This document shows positions 1-9,790 of a stretch of DNA of 64,000 nt, one piece after another. The notes under the pieces were generated by a model, which searched no databases, was not told the DNA's origin, and was given only the letters and a program-made list of their open reading frames with translations. How positions within the stretch are numbered: the first letter of the stretch is position 1; the number at the start of each line of letters is the position of its first letter. The DNA lies in contig NZ_ANMO01000067.1 of the NCBI RefSeq assembly GCF_000338295.1, forward strand, positions 58,916 to 122,915. Direction: 5' to 3'. The translations under genes and the position numbers were made by a program. This DNA comes from Rhodopirellula europaea 6C (GTDB lineage Bacteria > Planctomycetota > Planctomycetia > Pirellulales > Pirellulaceae).

Positions 1-1
1 C

Positions 2-2056
2 GAATACAAGTCCGTTTCCGCGGATGCCAAGAAGCGTTTTCATACCAGCGAAGCAACCTCCATCACCGCCGACGACATTCCCGACCTGCGACTCGCGTTG
101 ACGTTTGATCAAGGTTTCGACAACGCCGTCAAACCGATTTATCACCCGTCCGAGTCCGATCGATCTTGGGCGAAGATGTGTGACTTGGTGCCCGTCGAAG
201 ACTGTGAGATCGCTCGTCTGAATCCCACGCTTGCCGATGACGAGAAAGCCCGCTCGGCTGCTAAAGACGATTCCAAAGAAGCGACATCAGATCAACCGGA
301 TACCCCGACCAAACGGATGGCATTGCATCTGGATGGCGAACGCGGTGTGACCACACATGACATCGAACCGCTCGATCGCTGGACGCCCTTCACCGTCGTT
401 GTCACGCTCAACGATCCTGAACGATCGCCCGAACGCAGCCTGATCGTCCATCACACTCGCGGAACGGACTGCGGCTACAACGGATACGACCTGACGATCC
501 AAGACGGCCACCTCGAATCACGCATGGCTCGGGTTTGGCCAGGAAATGCCATCAGCGTTCGCACGGTGGAACCAATCCCAGCCAAACAGTGGCATCAAGT
601 CGCGGCAACCTATGACGGATCGTCCCAGGCATCAGGGCTGAAGCTTTTCCTCGACGGTCGCGAACTGGAAACGGTGACACTTCGTGACGAGCTGAAAAAA
701 TCATGCAACGTCGTAGTGGATCACGGTGGTGAATTCGTGATCGGCCAACGCTTCCGAGCCCGCGGGTTCGCCGGCGGATTGATCGACGACGTCCGACTTT
801 ACGAACGCAACCTGACTTCGCTTGAACTGCAAGTTTTGGCGACGGGTGAAGCTCGGCCCGCTGACGCAGCAACGTTCGCGTCCGCATTGGATCAAGACGC
901 TCGCGACGCGTTTGCTCAACTTCGCCAGGCTCGACATGAATTCGTGATGGCCGAAGAAGTCATCCAAGAGATCCCGATCATGCGTGAGATGGACGAACCT
1001 CGCGAAACGCACCTGTTGCTCCGCGGGGAATACGATGCCGAGACCGACGAAACCACACGGGTCGAACGAACGGTTTTAAAAGCCATCCCGATTCCATTCC
1101 CTGAGGACGCTCCGAAGGATCGCTTGGGGTTGGCTCAATGGATCACGCATCCCGAGCACCCGCTGACTGCTCGCGTTGCCGTCAACCGACTGTGGGGCAA
1201 TTTCTTCGCCGATCCGTTGGTCCGCACGCCCGAGAACTTTGGTTTGCAAGGCGACCTGCCAACTCATCCCAAGCTTCTCGATTGGTTGGCTCGCGATTTT
1301 GTTGATCACGACTGGGACATCCAACGCCTGTGCCGCAACATCGTGCTCTCCGCGACCTATCGTCAAGATTCTCGCTGCACGCAGGAACAGTTCAACAGCG
1401 ACCCGACCAATCGATTGCTTGCCCGCGGCCCGTCCTATCGACTCGCGGCCGAACAAATTCGCGACCTCGCCTTGGCCGCTTCCGGATTGCTGAACCCAGA
1501 AATGGGCGGACCTCCTGTGTCGCCTTATCAACCGGGCCAAGACCTTTGGCGAGAATCCAACGGGATGTCGCCACCGTATCAACAATCGGTTGGTAAATCG
1601 CTGTACCGCCGGTCGCTGTATTCCGTTTGGAAACGCACCGCTCCGCTTCCCAACATGATGGTCTTCGACGCATCGTCGCGTGAAGTCTGCACGGTCAAAC
1701 GATCGCGAACCAACACGCCATTGCAAGCACTCGTGCTGCTCAACGATGAGCAATTCATCGAAGCCGCTCGGGTACTAGCGACCACATTGATGAGCAACGA
1801 AGCACCCGAACAACGAATCGAGAACGCTTTCTTGCAATTGTCAGGACGACGTCCCGATGCAACCGAACTGGAAGAGCTCGTCACGCTCTATCAACAAGAG
1901 CAAACGTTCTTCGAGAAAGACATCGAGGCAGCCAAAAGCTACCTGTCGATCGGTGAACGCGAATTACCCAGCGACGTTTCCCTCGCCGAACTCGCTGCCA
2001 CGACTTCACTGTGCCAAGTCATCCTGAACTTGGACGCGACGATTTGGAAACGCTAG
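2..2056 (+). CDS. DUF1553 (PSD1) protein with LamG-like domain, 5' partial
   Basis: The reading frame is open from base 2, so the gene begins upstream of the window; a TTG at 98 is an internal codon, not a convincing start. About 684 residues are visible. A concanavalin/LamG-like fold covers roughly bases 385-850 (segments such as LIDDVRLYERNL), followed by the DUF1553 region typical of planctomycetes from about base 1120 to 1990 (VAVNRLWGNFF, RSRTNTPLQALVLLN). In this family a cytochrome-c-like domain and DUF1549 normally precede this part, presumably lost to the window edge. The protein is probably exported. It is followed by a DUF1501 gene on the same strand, the usual partner in these genomes. 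The biochemical role is not established; a link to polysaccharide or sulfated-sugar catabolism is often suggested. Confidence 0.9.
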   Translation, partial: EYKSVSADAKKRFHTSEATSITADDIPDLRLALTFDQGFDNAVKPIYHPSESDRSWAKMCDLVPVEDCEIARLNPTLADDEKARSAAKDDSKEATSDQPDTPTKRMALHLDGERGVTTHDIEPLDRWTPFTVVVTLNDPERSPERSLIVHHTRGTDCGYNGYDLTIQDGHLESRMARVWPGNAISVRTVEPIPAKQWHQVAATYDGSSQASGLKLFLDGRELETVTLRDELKKSCNVVVDHGGEFVIGQRFRARGFAGGLIDDVRLYERNLTSLELQVLATGEARPADAATFASALDQDARDAFAQLRQARHEFVMAEEVIQEIPIMREMDEPRETHLLLRGEYDAETDETTRVERTVLKAIPIPFPEDAPKDRLGLAQWITHPEHPLTARVAVNRLWGNFFADPLVRTPENFGLQGDLPTHPKLLDWLARDFVDHDWDIQRLCRNIVLSATYRQDSRCTQEQFNSDPTNRLLARGPSYRLAAEQIRDLALAASGLLNPEMGGPPVSPYQPGQDLWRESNGMSPPYQQSVGKSLYRRSLYSVWKRTAPLPNMMVFDASSREVCTVKRSRTNTPLQALVLLNDEQFIEAARVLATTLMSNEAPEQRIENAFLQLSGRRPDATELEELVTLYQQEQTFFEKDIEAAKSYLSIGERELPSDVSLAELAATTSLCQVILNLDATIWKR

Positions 2057-2061
2057 CCGAT

Positions 2062-2166
2062 TGTTGATTTAGTCGCATACCGAATGGCAACAATTAGCCG
2101 ATGGGCGTTAGCCCCGGTTGGCGTCTGACCAACCGCCGCTAACGCGGTGCGGCTCATTCAATCAAC
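2062..2166 (+). repeat. Intergenic repeat family A, copy 1
   Basis: This 105-bp element begins five bases after the preceding stop codon. Its ends are inverted (TGTTGATT at the left, AATCAAC at the right) and the middle holds GC-rich part-palindromes (GGCGTTAGCCCCGGTTGGCG, CGCTAACGCGGTGCGGCTC). A second copy with about 80-85% identity by eye lies at 24044-24149, also just after a stop codon. It could be a small non-autonomous mobile element or a structured 3' UTR. Confidence 0.8.
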
Positions 2167-2255
2167 GGCCCGCTAGGGCCGCCCTTCCCCGAATCGTTTT
2201 ATCGAACTTCCAAGCCACCACCTGTCTCGCCATCTTTCATGCGAGGGAACCCATC

Positions 2256-3689
2256 ATGACTCCTGATTTCTCACTGCAATCCAAACGCCGTGTCTTCCTC
2301 AAACAAGCCACCTCCACCGTCGGTGCCGCCGCACTCGCGCACTTGCTCGGACGAGACATGGCCTCGGCTGCGACACCCACTGCCGATCTTGGCGGGATGC
2401 ACTTTGCTCCCAAAGCAAAACGGATCATCTACTTGTTTCAATCCGGCGGTCCCGCCCAGCAAGACTTGTTCGATCACAAGCCGATGCTCGAACAAATGCA
2501 CGGACGCGAATTGCCTCCCCAGGTTCGTGGCGAGCAACGCTTGACCGGCATGTCGGTGAACCAAAGCTCGCTGCCGGTCGCGGCTTCCAAGTTCAAGTTT
2601 GCTCAACATGGTCAATCCGGTGCTTGGTTGAGCGAACTGCTGCCGTATCACCGCGACATCGTTGACGATGTGTGCTTCATCAAATCGATGCACACCGAAG
2701 CGATCAACCATGACCCCGCGATCACGTTCTTTCAAACCGGGTCGCAGATCGCTGGCCGGCCATCGCTAGGTTCCTGGATCTCCTACGGGCTGGGCAGCGA
2801 AAACGATGACCTTCCCGCCTTTGTGGTGCTGGTCACCAAAGGCCAAGGCGGCCAACCGCTCTACTCACGTTTGTGGGGCAACGGATTTTTGGATTCCAAG
2901 TATCAAGGTGTCCAGTTCCGCGGTGGTGAAGATCCCGTGTTGTATTTGTCCAACCCAGACGGAATTTCTCGTGATCATCGCCGTCAACAGCTCGACTCGA
3001 TCAACCGCTTGAATTCGCACCAGTATCAACGCGAATTTGATCCGGAGATCCAATCGCGGATCGCTCAGTACGAGATGGCGTTCAAGATGCAAACCAGCGT
3101 GCCTGACGCCACGGATTTCTCCGACGAACCGGAGTCCACATTCGAGTTGTACGGTGAAGACGCCAAGCAACCGGGAACCTTCGCCGCCAACTGCTTGCTG
3201 GCTCGTCGATTGGCTCAGCGCGACGTTCGCTTCATTCAGCTCTACCATCAAGGATGGGACCAGCACTCCAACCTGCCCAAGGGAATCACTGGCCAAGCCA
3301 AGGAAACCGACCAAGCGTCCGCCGGACTGGTGAAGGATCTCAAGCGTCTGGGAATGTTGGATGACACCTTGGTCATCTGGGGCGGTGAATTTGGACGCAC
3401 GTCGTACTCACAAGGCACGTTGACCCCAGGCAACTATGGCCGCGATCACCATCCGCGTTGCTTCACGACCTGGATGGCCGGCGGCGGAGCCCGTCCTGGA
3501 ATGAGTTACGGAACGACGGACGAGTTCAGCTACAACGTGGCAGAAAATGGTGTCCACGTGCACGACTTCAACGCGACCATCTTGAATTTAATGGGAATCG
3601 ATCACGAGCGACTGACCTACAAGTACCAAGGCCGCCGGTTTCGATTGACCGATGTTCACGGTCGCGTCGTTCGCGACATTCTTGATTGA
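2256..3689 (+). CDS. DUF1501 domain-containing protein, Tat-exported
   Basis: I chose the ATG at 2256 (477 residues) because it opens directly onto a twin-arginine signal (SKRRVFLKQ followed by an Ala-rich hydrophobic stretch ending near MASAA). The frame extends further upstream, but that part runs through the repeat and has no signal sequence. The body matches DUF1501, a family distantly related to sulfatases and alkaline phosphatases: [16 protein letters not shown] near the N-terminus, and [13 protein letters not shown] and [17 protein letters not shown] near the C-terminus. Such proteins are abundant in planctomycetes and normally sit next to DUF1553/DUF1549 proteins, as here. The substrate is unknown. 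Confidence 0.9.
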   Translation: MTPDFSLQSKRRVFLKQATSTVGAAALAHLLGRDMASAATPTADLGGMHFAPKAKRIIYLFQSGGPAQQDLFDHKPMLEQMHGRELPPQVRGEQRLTGMSVNQSSLPVAASKFKFAQHGQSGAWLSELLPYHRDIVDDVCFIKSMHTEAINHDPAITFFQTGSQIAGRPSLGSWISYGLGSENDDLPAFVVLVTKGQGGQPLYSRLWGNGFLDSKYQGVQFRGGEDPVLYLSNPDGISRDHRRQQLDSINRLNSHQYQREFDPEIQSRIAQYEMAFKMQTSVPDATDFSDEPESTFELYGEDAKQPGTFAANCLLARRLAQRDVRFIQLYHQGWDQHSNLPKGITGQAKETDQASAGLVKDLKRLGMLDDTLVIWGGEFGRTSYSQGTLTPGNYGRDHHPRCFTTWMAGGGARPGMSYGTTDEFSYNVAENGVHVHDFNATILNLMGIDHERLTYKYQGRRFRLTDVHGRVVRDILD

Positions 3690-4110
3690 TTTCCCCACAA
3701 CCAATTTGCGTCCGGTACTTCAACGCACCAGGTTCGTTGGCAACGCATATGAATTTGCATCGTGAATCGAAGAACACAATAACGTCATCTATATGAAAGC
3801 GTTTACTCGAACGTGCCTTTGCTTGCACCGCACAAAATGGTCCGATTGCGTACTTCTTTAGAACGTTGTCATTGCTGCGTGGATCGATTTCCATTTCGAT
3901 TTTGGGGCGTCCCCTTTCTCAACACGATGGCTGCGTTGAACATTTCATTTGCGATACAACTTGGCAAACCAGTCTAAAATTACTTTTCCACAGCCATAAT
4001 AAGCCCGGCCCTAGACTCATCCTTTTAGCTCGCGATCTTTCTGGACTTCATGCAATCCGCGATTGCCCCGTCCTACCGCATCACACACGAAAGCTGCATT
4101 GCGACAACAC
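3690..4110. other. Intergenic region without supported gene
   Basis: This 421-bp gap lies between the ends of two convergent genes and is somewhat richer in A+T than its surroundings. It contains only short open frames with no recognisable protein character. I see no tRNA, strong hairpin or repeat family member in it. Confidence 0.6.
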
Positions 4111-6882
4111 TCACGCGCTTTGATCGAACAGCAATCCGTTGAGTGAACGACCTTGCCGGGAGGAAACACCAAACATCGATTGCAAATTGGCCAAAGCGTC
4201 TTTCGTCACGTTGTAGGCATCCAGCGCGTCCACGTTTTCGCTGTCGTACTTTCCACCCGATGCCAGTTGAAACAGATCCGCCAGCGCGGTCTGGGTTGCT
4301 TCCAGCGTTGTACCAGTCAACGCCTCCATTTTAGAACTGCGATAGGACTCCGATGCGGACCCATTGGCGTTGATCGTGAAGTTGTCAAAACTGCCACGAA
4401 AACCTTCGGCGAGTTGGAAACCGATCCGCACGCCATCCTGCTCGAATTCGTATCGTCCGTCGACCTTGGTCACTTCTTGACCGTTCATTATGAACTGTTC
4501 GCGAGTCGCTGATGATCGGTAGGTACTGGGAGCACCAGTGCGACGTTGCACAGTGACCTCGGAATCGATTTCAAATGTGTCCAGGGCTCCTACAAACCCG
4601 TCAACAAACTCCAAGTCGATCGAACTCTCGCCGAGGGACACCTCGAACGTGTTGGTGGATGAAGTGTAGGTTTGGCCGTTGATGGTTGCTTGGCCGTCTT
4701 GCCCATAAGCGTTGCCGTTTCCATCTCCACCCGTGATAGAAAACTCATCTTCATCAGATCGCAAAGTGATGGGGTCAATCGCTCCCAGAAATCCAGTTTC
4801 GATATCAAATGTCATCACAGCGGAATCGATGGTGACACCAAATTCATCGCCATCCGCGACGAACGATTGACCATTGATAGTGGCCTCTGCATCGACTCCG
4901 TAAGCCGTACCGGTTTCATCACCTCCGGAAAGGTCAAAGGTACCGTCTGATGTGGTCACTTCAATCGAGTCGAACGTGCCTGTGAACCCGGACTGCACGT
5001 CAAAAGAATACGATCCGAGTGAATCGGCATAGTCCACATGGTTCCCATCGGCCACGACGGATTCACCATTGATGGTCAATTGGGCATCCGTGCCAGCGGC
5101 GTTCCCGTTTCCATCCCCGCCATCGGTGTCGAAGGAGCCCGAAACAACGTCTACTTCGACAATACCATCCGAGCCCTCACCTTGGCTTTCCAGCGTCAGC
5201 CTACTGCCGGACAGCGTCGCCACCACGCCCGTGTCACCCGTTCGGTCGTTGATGTCGTCGCGAAGAGAACTGAGCGATTGAAAAGCGGAAACATCGATTT
5301 CAGCCGTCCCCAACTCACCTGTCAGATTGAACGTCGCAATACCACCGACAGAGCCCAAGATACCATCGTAGGTCAGCTGGCCTTTGGTTGCCGTTTGGTC
5401 GACGGTTCCGCTCAAAGTGTTGGTCGACCGGGGCTCGGACGAATTCACCGTGAACCCTTGAATCTGCCCCGCGTTGACGCCTTCGACATCGACGTATTGA
5501 GTGATGTCATCCAACGTCACCTGAATGCTTTCGGACGATCCAATCGTTTGACCGCTGAACTGAAGCGTGTCGCCGTCGACCGTGGCGACCACTCCCGTGG
5601 ACTCTGTCTCCGCATTGATTCGATCACGGACATCGCTTAGCGATTCACCTTGGACGATGGCAATTTGTTCGCTGCCCAGGTTGCCCGAAAGTGTGAACAA
5701 GGCGGTGTCGGCTACGCTGCCGCCACTACCCTGGTATTGCAACTTCGCAGTGTCCGCAGCGGTGGTGACGGTGCCGGATAATTCGACCACGGCTCCATCC
5801 GCGATGCTTTGCAAATCGAAACGTGGAATCTGCGCCGCATTCACCCCTTCAATCGTCGGACGAAATTGTCGAACGACGTTGGACAATCGCACTTCCGCAT
5901 CGTCACCTCTCATCTGAGATACGAGCCGAAGCTCATTCCCGTTGACTTCTGCCTTGACACCAGTGAATGCCGAAACGTTGTTGATTTTCTCAGCAAATGA
6001 AAGCAACGATTCACCACGAGTGGTTTCCACATTCGCGGTGCCAAGATCTCCGCTCAGATCAAAGCTTGCCGACCCGGTGACCAATCCACTGGCATTGCCT
6101 TGGTAAGTCAGCCGAGCAACGGCAGCCACAGAATCGACTTGTCCTTGTACCGTTTCAGATACACCTTCAGGCAAACGGCTTAGGTCAACACGATCGATCT
6201 GTGACGCGTTGACTCCAAACAGTTGATTGTCGCCATAGTTTCGTCCCACTCGAACGGGACGCACGGTCGCTTCCAGCGATTGAAAAGTCCGCGAAGTCAA
6301 ACGTAATTTCCCATCCAGCTCGATCGCCTTGACGCCAACGTTCTTCGAATTGATTTGCTGAGCCATGCCCGCAATGGAACGCCCGGGTTGAAACTGGATC
6401 CGACGCTCCGAGTCGCCGATCTTCAGGTCGAGTGAACCGCCGCCCTGCAGACGTCCGGCATCGGTGATCAAAACCTTCGCATTGCCGGCTTGTTGCGTGA
6501 TCCCACCGGAAAATCGTGCCGATCCATTGGGCGGCAACGACAAGATTTCTAGGTCTTTGATCTGACTGGAATCGAGGCCGCGAACAACGGAATTCTCGGA
6601 TCCGCCTAACGTCAATGATTGCCCGAGGAGCTCACTGATCTCAGTCAGTGCGGTGTCGATGCTGCCTTGTAGATTCGAGAAAGAACTTCCGGCACGAGCG
6701 GCATCCAACAGCTTTTCACCGATGCCAGCAACCAGTGAGTTGATCCGGTCAGACGTGGTGTCCACGCGACGCAGAAGCGTTTCGGGTTCGGACTGACTGG
6801 GCGCTCGGGCGCTCAGTTGAAAGTTCTCGACGAGGAGAGGCCGACTCGCGAAACTCGTTGATGTACTGGAGCTGATTGTCAT
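4111..6882 (-). CDS. Flagellin-like protein with repeated flagellin hook IN motifs
   Basis: A 923-residue acidic, Ser/Thr/Gly-rich protein. The N-terminal 120 residues are helical (RVDTTSDRINSLVAGIGEKL), as in flagellin-family proteins. The middle consists of serial repeats of 90-130 residues of the form VNAxQIxxxDL-xxxGxVxxxAxxAxLxYQG. A second repeat type occurs at least three times around residues 590-800, each with a TING(E/Q) core and a GF(T/L/V)G(T/A) turn, resembling the flagellin hook IN motif (PF07196). The C-terminus returns to helix. No flagellar genes adjoin it. The ATG at 6882 lacks a good ribosome binding site, so the start is uncertain. It may be a hook-associated or filament-like surface protein; the assignment rests on motif resemblance only. 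Confidence 0.6.
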   Translation of the reverse strand: MTISSSTSTSFASRPLLVENFQLSARAPSQSEPETLLRRVDTTSDRINSLVAGIGEKLLDAARAGSSFSNLQGSIDTALTEISELLGQSLTLGGSENSVVRGLDSSQIKDLEILSLPPNGSARFSGGITQQAGNAKVLITDAGRLQGGGSLDLKIGDSERRIQFQPGRSIAGMAQQINSKNVGVKAIELDGKLRLTSRTFQSLEATVRPVRVGRNYGDNQLFGVNASQIDRVDLSRLPEGVSETVQGQVDSVAAVARLTYQGNASGLVTGSASFDLSGDLGTANVETTRGESLLSFAEKINNVSAFTGVKAEVNGNELRLVSQMRGDDAEVRLSNVVRQFRPTIEGVNAAQIPRFDLQSIADGAVVELSGTVTTAADTAKLQYQGSGGSVADTALFTLSGNLGSEQIAIVQGESLSDVRDRINAETESTGVVATVDGDTLQFSGQTIGSSESIQVTLDDITQYVDVEGVNAGQIQGFTVNSSEPRSTNTLSGTVDQTATKGQLTYDGILGSVGGIATFNLTGELGTAEIDVSAFQSLSSLRDDINDRTGDTGVVATLSGSRLTLESQGEGSDGIVEVDVVSGSFDTDGGDGNGNAAGTDAQLTINGESVVADGNHVDYADSLGSYSFDVQSGFTGTFDSIEVTTSDGTFDLSGGDETGTAYGVDAEATINGQSFVADGDEFGVTIDSAVMTFDIETGFLGAIDPITLRSDEDEFSITGGDGNGNAYGQDGQATINGQTYTSSTNTFEVSLGESSIDLEFVDGFVGALDTFEIDSEVTVQRRTGAPSTYRSSATREQFIMNGQEVTKVDGRYEFEQDGVRIGFQLAEGFRGSFDNFTINANGSASESYRSSKMEALTGTTLEATQTALADLFQLASGGKYDSENVDALDAYNVTKDALANLQSMFGVSSRQGRSLNGLLFDQSA

Positions 6883-7225
6883 CGTAGGGGTACTTGGATT
6901 GGAACAGCAAACTGCCCATGTCTCCTAAGAAGGAACCCCCCGGCTCCAAAACTGGCATTCAATACGCCAGCACCTAAACTCTAGGTCAAGAATGGACCTG
7001 AAGCGGCAAAAACATGCGTTATTTTCCACCCTCGTCGATCAACAAACGCACATCCGAAGCTGTTTTCACTGCTTCGTAGGGGGCTGGGTCTCGTTTTGGC
7101 CGCCGAGCTCAACCTGTTGGGGCGGCGTCCCGTGACAGGTTAAAGTACCGACCTCCCACGTCGTTGTGGCTCAGACGAACGGTTGCCACACGACCAGCCC
7201 CACCACCAAACCACAAGATTTCGTC
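6883..7225. other. Divergent intergenic region
   Basis: A 343-bp spacer between the minus-strand flagellin-like gene and the plus-strand DJ-1 gene that should carry both promoters. On the minus strand an AGGAG lies five bases or so before an ATG at 6919. That ATG opens a 56-codon frame running into the flagellin-like gene in a different frame. No other structure was seen. Confidence 0.5.
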
Positions 7226-7792
7226 ATGGAAAAAGTGCTGATCGTCATCGGCGATGCCACCGAGTTGCTGGACACGATGTATCCGTATTACCGGCTGCAA
7301 GAAGCTGGATTCCAACCGGTCGTGACCGCTCCTGAAAAGCGTCTCTACCAACTGGTCCTGCACGAGGTGAAACCCGGCTGGACGATCACCAAAGAATGGG
7401 AAGGCTACACGCTCGATTGCGACGTGCCCTTTGCCGAGGTGAAGGAAGAAGACTACGCCGGCATCTTCTTCTCCGGCGGCCGAGCACCGGAATACATCCG
7501 CTACGACGAGGACTTGGTGCGGATCACCCAACACTTCTTTGACACCAACAAACCCATCGCCAGCGTTTGTCACGGGGTCGAGATTCCTGCCTACGCCGAT
7601 CGCGTGCGTGGTCGCCGAATGGCCACGGTTGCCAAGTGCCAATTCGACTTAGAAGTCTGCGGCGGGATCTTCGTCGATGAACCCTGTGTGATTGACGGCA
7701 ACCTCGTCAGCGGACGCACCTACCGAGACAACGGTTTCTACATCGCGCCCTGGATCAAGCAGCTCGAAGCAGCTCGCGATTCCAAAGGCTAA
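7226..7792 (+). CDS. DJ-1/PfpI family protein
   Basis: 188 residues from the ATG at 7226, which starts directly at the first beta strand (MEKVLIVIGDATELLDTMYP); a longer frame from 7166 adds residues with no family character. The nucleophile elbow is ASVCHG with Cys115 and His116, and the SGGRAPEY segment is typical of the PfpI side of the DJ-1 superfamily. Members include intracellular proteases, glyoxalase III-like enzymes and chaperones, so the exact activity cannot be read from sequence. It is probably cytoplasmic and appears to be monocistronic, followed by a stem-loop at 7822-7848. Confidence 0.88.
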   Translation: MEKVLIVIGDATELLDTMYPYYRLQEAGFQPVVTAPEKRLYQLVLHEVKPGWTITKEWEGYTLDCDVPFAEVKEEDYAGIFFSGGRAPEYIRYDEDLVRITQHFFDTNKPIASVCHGVEIPAYADRVRGRRMATVAKCQFDLEVCGGIFVDEPCVIDGNLVSGRTYRDNGFYIAPWIKQLEAARDSKG

Positions 7793-7821
7793 GCAGTCGC
7801 GGGTGACTTACCGTCCTTAGC

Positions 7822-7848
7822 ACGCTTCATGCTCAGCCGATGAAGCGT
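7822..7848. other. Perfect 9-bp stem-loop downstream of the DJ-1 gene
   Basis: ACGCTTCAT and ATGAAGCGT form a perfect 9-bp inverted repeat around a 9-base loop, 30 bases after the DJ-1 stop codon. No T-run follows, so it is not a canonical intrinsic terminator. A weaker hairpin (CCAGG / CCTGG) follows at 7897-7913. It may be a 3' end or RNA-stability structure shared with the convergent xylanase gene. Confidence 0.5.
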
Positions 7849-7966
7849 CCACCGAAGAGAGCCAAAATCCTCTTGGGCACCACACGACCGCGACTCCCAG
7901 GTGCAACGCCTGGCAAATTGCCCTCCGTCCCCTTTTTGCTAGTTCGGGCGAATGGTTTCTTTCAGG

Positions 7967-9685
7967 TCATTGGCCGATGCGGTGGAAGTACCACACTTGG
8001 CTGGACCAATCCGCCGGTGGATGTAAACGAACCTCAGGGCCTGGTACATAGTCGCCGGCTGTGTTCTGGCCCTGAGCCTCGCGGGTCAGAACGCCGTCTT
8101 CGGGTGCCCATCCGTTGACCAATCGAAAGCCACCGTTGCCGGCCGGAATGAAAAACCATTGCTGGCTTGTCCAAGCTTCATTGAGCGTCTGCATTCCGAC
8201 GGTACCACCAGGCAGAATTTGATTAGGATCGTCATTGGAGGCAGGCTGCCGAGTCAGATAGTCCGCCCCATCGCCCCACAGGTTGCGAATGCGATAAGCA
8301 CTCGCATCAATCCGCTCCAGTTCCCACTTCAAGCTGGACCAGCTCTCGGACTGATCGTCCAAGCGTTCCACATAAACCCCTGACCCCGGAACGAACTGAC
8401 CATCCAAATTGGGTTGCCCAAAGCGGGCCAAGTAGGACGTTTGCCAATCCCAACCACTCGTCACTCGATAGGTGTCGAAAGGTCGATTCAGCAGCACCGC
8501 CTGCATCTGCAGGTATGCCAACTTCGGCGCAATCGGAACCACACCATCCCCTCCTGAAATCGGTGTTGCGAACATTGACGTTCCCGGCGGCACTACCGTA
8601 TCTGAAAATCCTGGTCGCCGGTCAGCCAAGGTCAACGTGAAGTCCGTGTCCTGCAACCACGAGGTCTCATCGGTGTAGTCCCACATCAAGAATGACTTGC
8701 ACGCAGGTTGTTCCAATGCGATCTGCAACAGGTTTGAGAAGACGCGAGCTTGTCGCTGAAGCTGTTCCTGCGACGGCGGACTGCCCGCTGGATCCTGCGT
8801 TTGAACCGCCGCCACGTCACACTCGGTGATGAAGGCTTGAAAACCCTCGTTGGCAAACCGTTGAAAATTTTCGCGAATGCTGTCGTAGTTGGGTTCGTAG
8901 CGAAGGTCGAGCCAGTGGTTTTGGAAACCAACTCCGTCGATGGGAACACCTTGGTCTCGCAGTCGTTTGCACAACGCCAGCAAACGATCGGATTTGTCGT
9001 TCACCGTTTCGGCGGAGTACTCGTTGAGAATCAGCAACGCGTTTGGATCGGCTTCGTGAGCCCACTGAAACGCTTTCGCGATGTAGTCTGGCCCCATCGC
9101 CGCGTACTCTTTGTAGGGCACATAGTTTTCACCTGTACCAAGCCCCATCCGAAGTCCATCGGAATCCATCACATCGCCGTTGTCGCCAATGACTTCGTTG
9201 ACAACGTCCCACACCCAAACACCGCCGGACACACTGCCCGCCATCGTCGATGTGTACTGCTGAAGCACCTGCTCGACGTCTTCGTTCGGCAAGTTCTGAA
9301 ACCAAGGCAGTCGAACATTCTCAGTCGGATAGACCAGCACGTGAGCGTGCACCTGCATGCCATTCTGAACGGCCCAAGCAACGTTCTGTGTGAGCCCCGA
9401 CGTGTCGATCGGCTGGTTGGGGTCGGCCCAAGGACCAAACGGCATGAACGCCTTTGCCGTCACCGCATTGAACTCCGATCGAGCCAGATCAAGGACCGGG
9501 GTGTTGAGCGACTCGGTGTCGTACCCGCCCATCACTCCGCCAATGGCGAAGTTGGGTGGAGCCAACTCTTTCAAACGATCGCCAGGAAATCCATCTTGTG
9601 CCGACGCCTGCCGATGGATCCCCGCTGATAGCGAAAACAGAACCAAGCACGAAGCGAAGGACGACAGACTTTTTGAAGAGAACAT
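7967..9685 (-). CDS. GH10 endo-1,4-beta-xylanase with C-terminal ricin-type lectin region
   Basis: 572 residues with an N-terminal signal peptide (cleavage near ASAQ, residue 30). The GH10 TIM-barrel spans about residues 40-350. The acid/base Glu164 lies in WDVVNEV and the nucleophile Glu288 in FITECDV, both classic GH10 motifs; HAHVLVYP carries the conserved strand-3 residues. After about residue 430 there are QxW-like repeats (WELERID, SQQWFFIP, SQVWYFHRIG), indicating a ricin-B/beta-trefoil or RICIN-like carbohydrate-binding domain. It is expected to be secreted or periplasmic and to act on xylan or related beta-1,4 glycans. Convergent to the DJ-1 gene. Confidence 0.92.
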   Translation of the reverse strand: MFSSKSLSSFASCLVLFSLSAGIHRQASAQDGFPGDRLKELAPPNFAIGGVMGGYDTESLNTPVLDLARSEFNAVTAKAFMPFGPWADPNQPIDTSGLTQNVAWAVQNGMQVHAHVLVYPTENVRLPWFQNLPNEDVEQVLQQYTSTMAGSVSGGVWVWDVVNEVIGDNGDVMDSDGLRMGLGTGENYVPYKEYAAMGPDYIAKAFQWAHEADPNALLILNEYSAETVNDKSDRLLALCKRLRDQGVPIDGVGFQNHWLDLRYEPNYDSIRENFQRFANEGFQAFITECDVAAVQTQDPAGSPPSQEQLQRQARVFSNLLQIALEQPACKSFLMWDYTDETSWLQDTDFTLTLADRRPGFSDTVVPPGTSMFATPISGGDGVVPIAPKLAYLQMQAVLLNRPFDTYRVTSGWDWQTSYLARFGQPNLDGQFVPGSGVYVERLDDQSESWSSLKWELERIDASAYRIRNLWGDGADYLTRQPASNDDPNQILPGGTVGMQTLNEAWTSQQWFFIPAGNGGFRLVNGWAPEDGVLTREAQGQNTAGDYVPGPEVRLHPPADWSSQVWYFHRIGQ

Positions 9686-9790
9686 GATGCGACGGCCACT
9701 GGAATCATCGGGAAAAGGAGATCCACTGGACCTCGCCTTCGCACAGATTGTAGACCGAGCCGATCAGGAATTCTCGGAATTCACCAACGC

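Noticed and set aside
3866..4123. An 85-codon frame in the gap before the flagellin-like gene
   Set aside because: No ribosome binding site, no homology-like sequence, and it overlaps the 3' end of the opposite gene.
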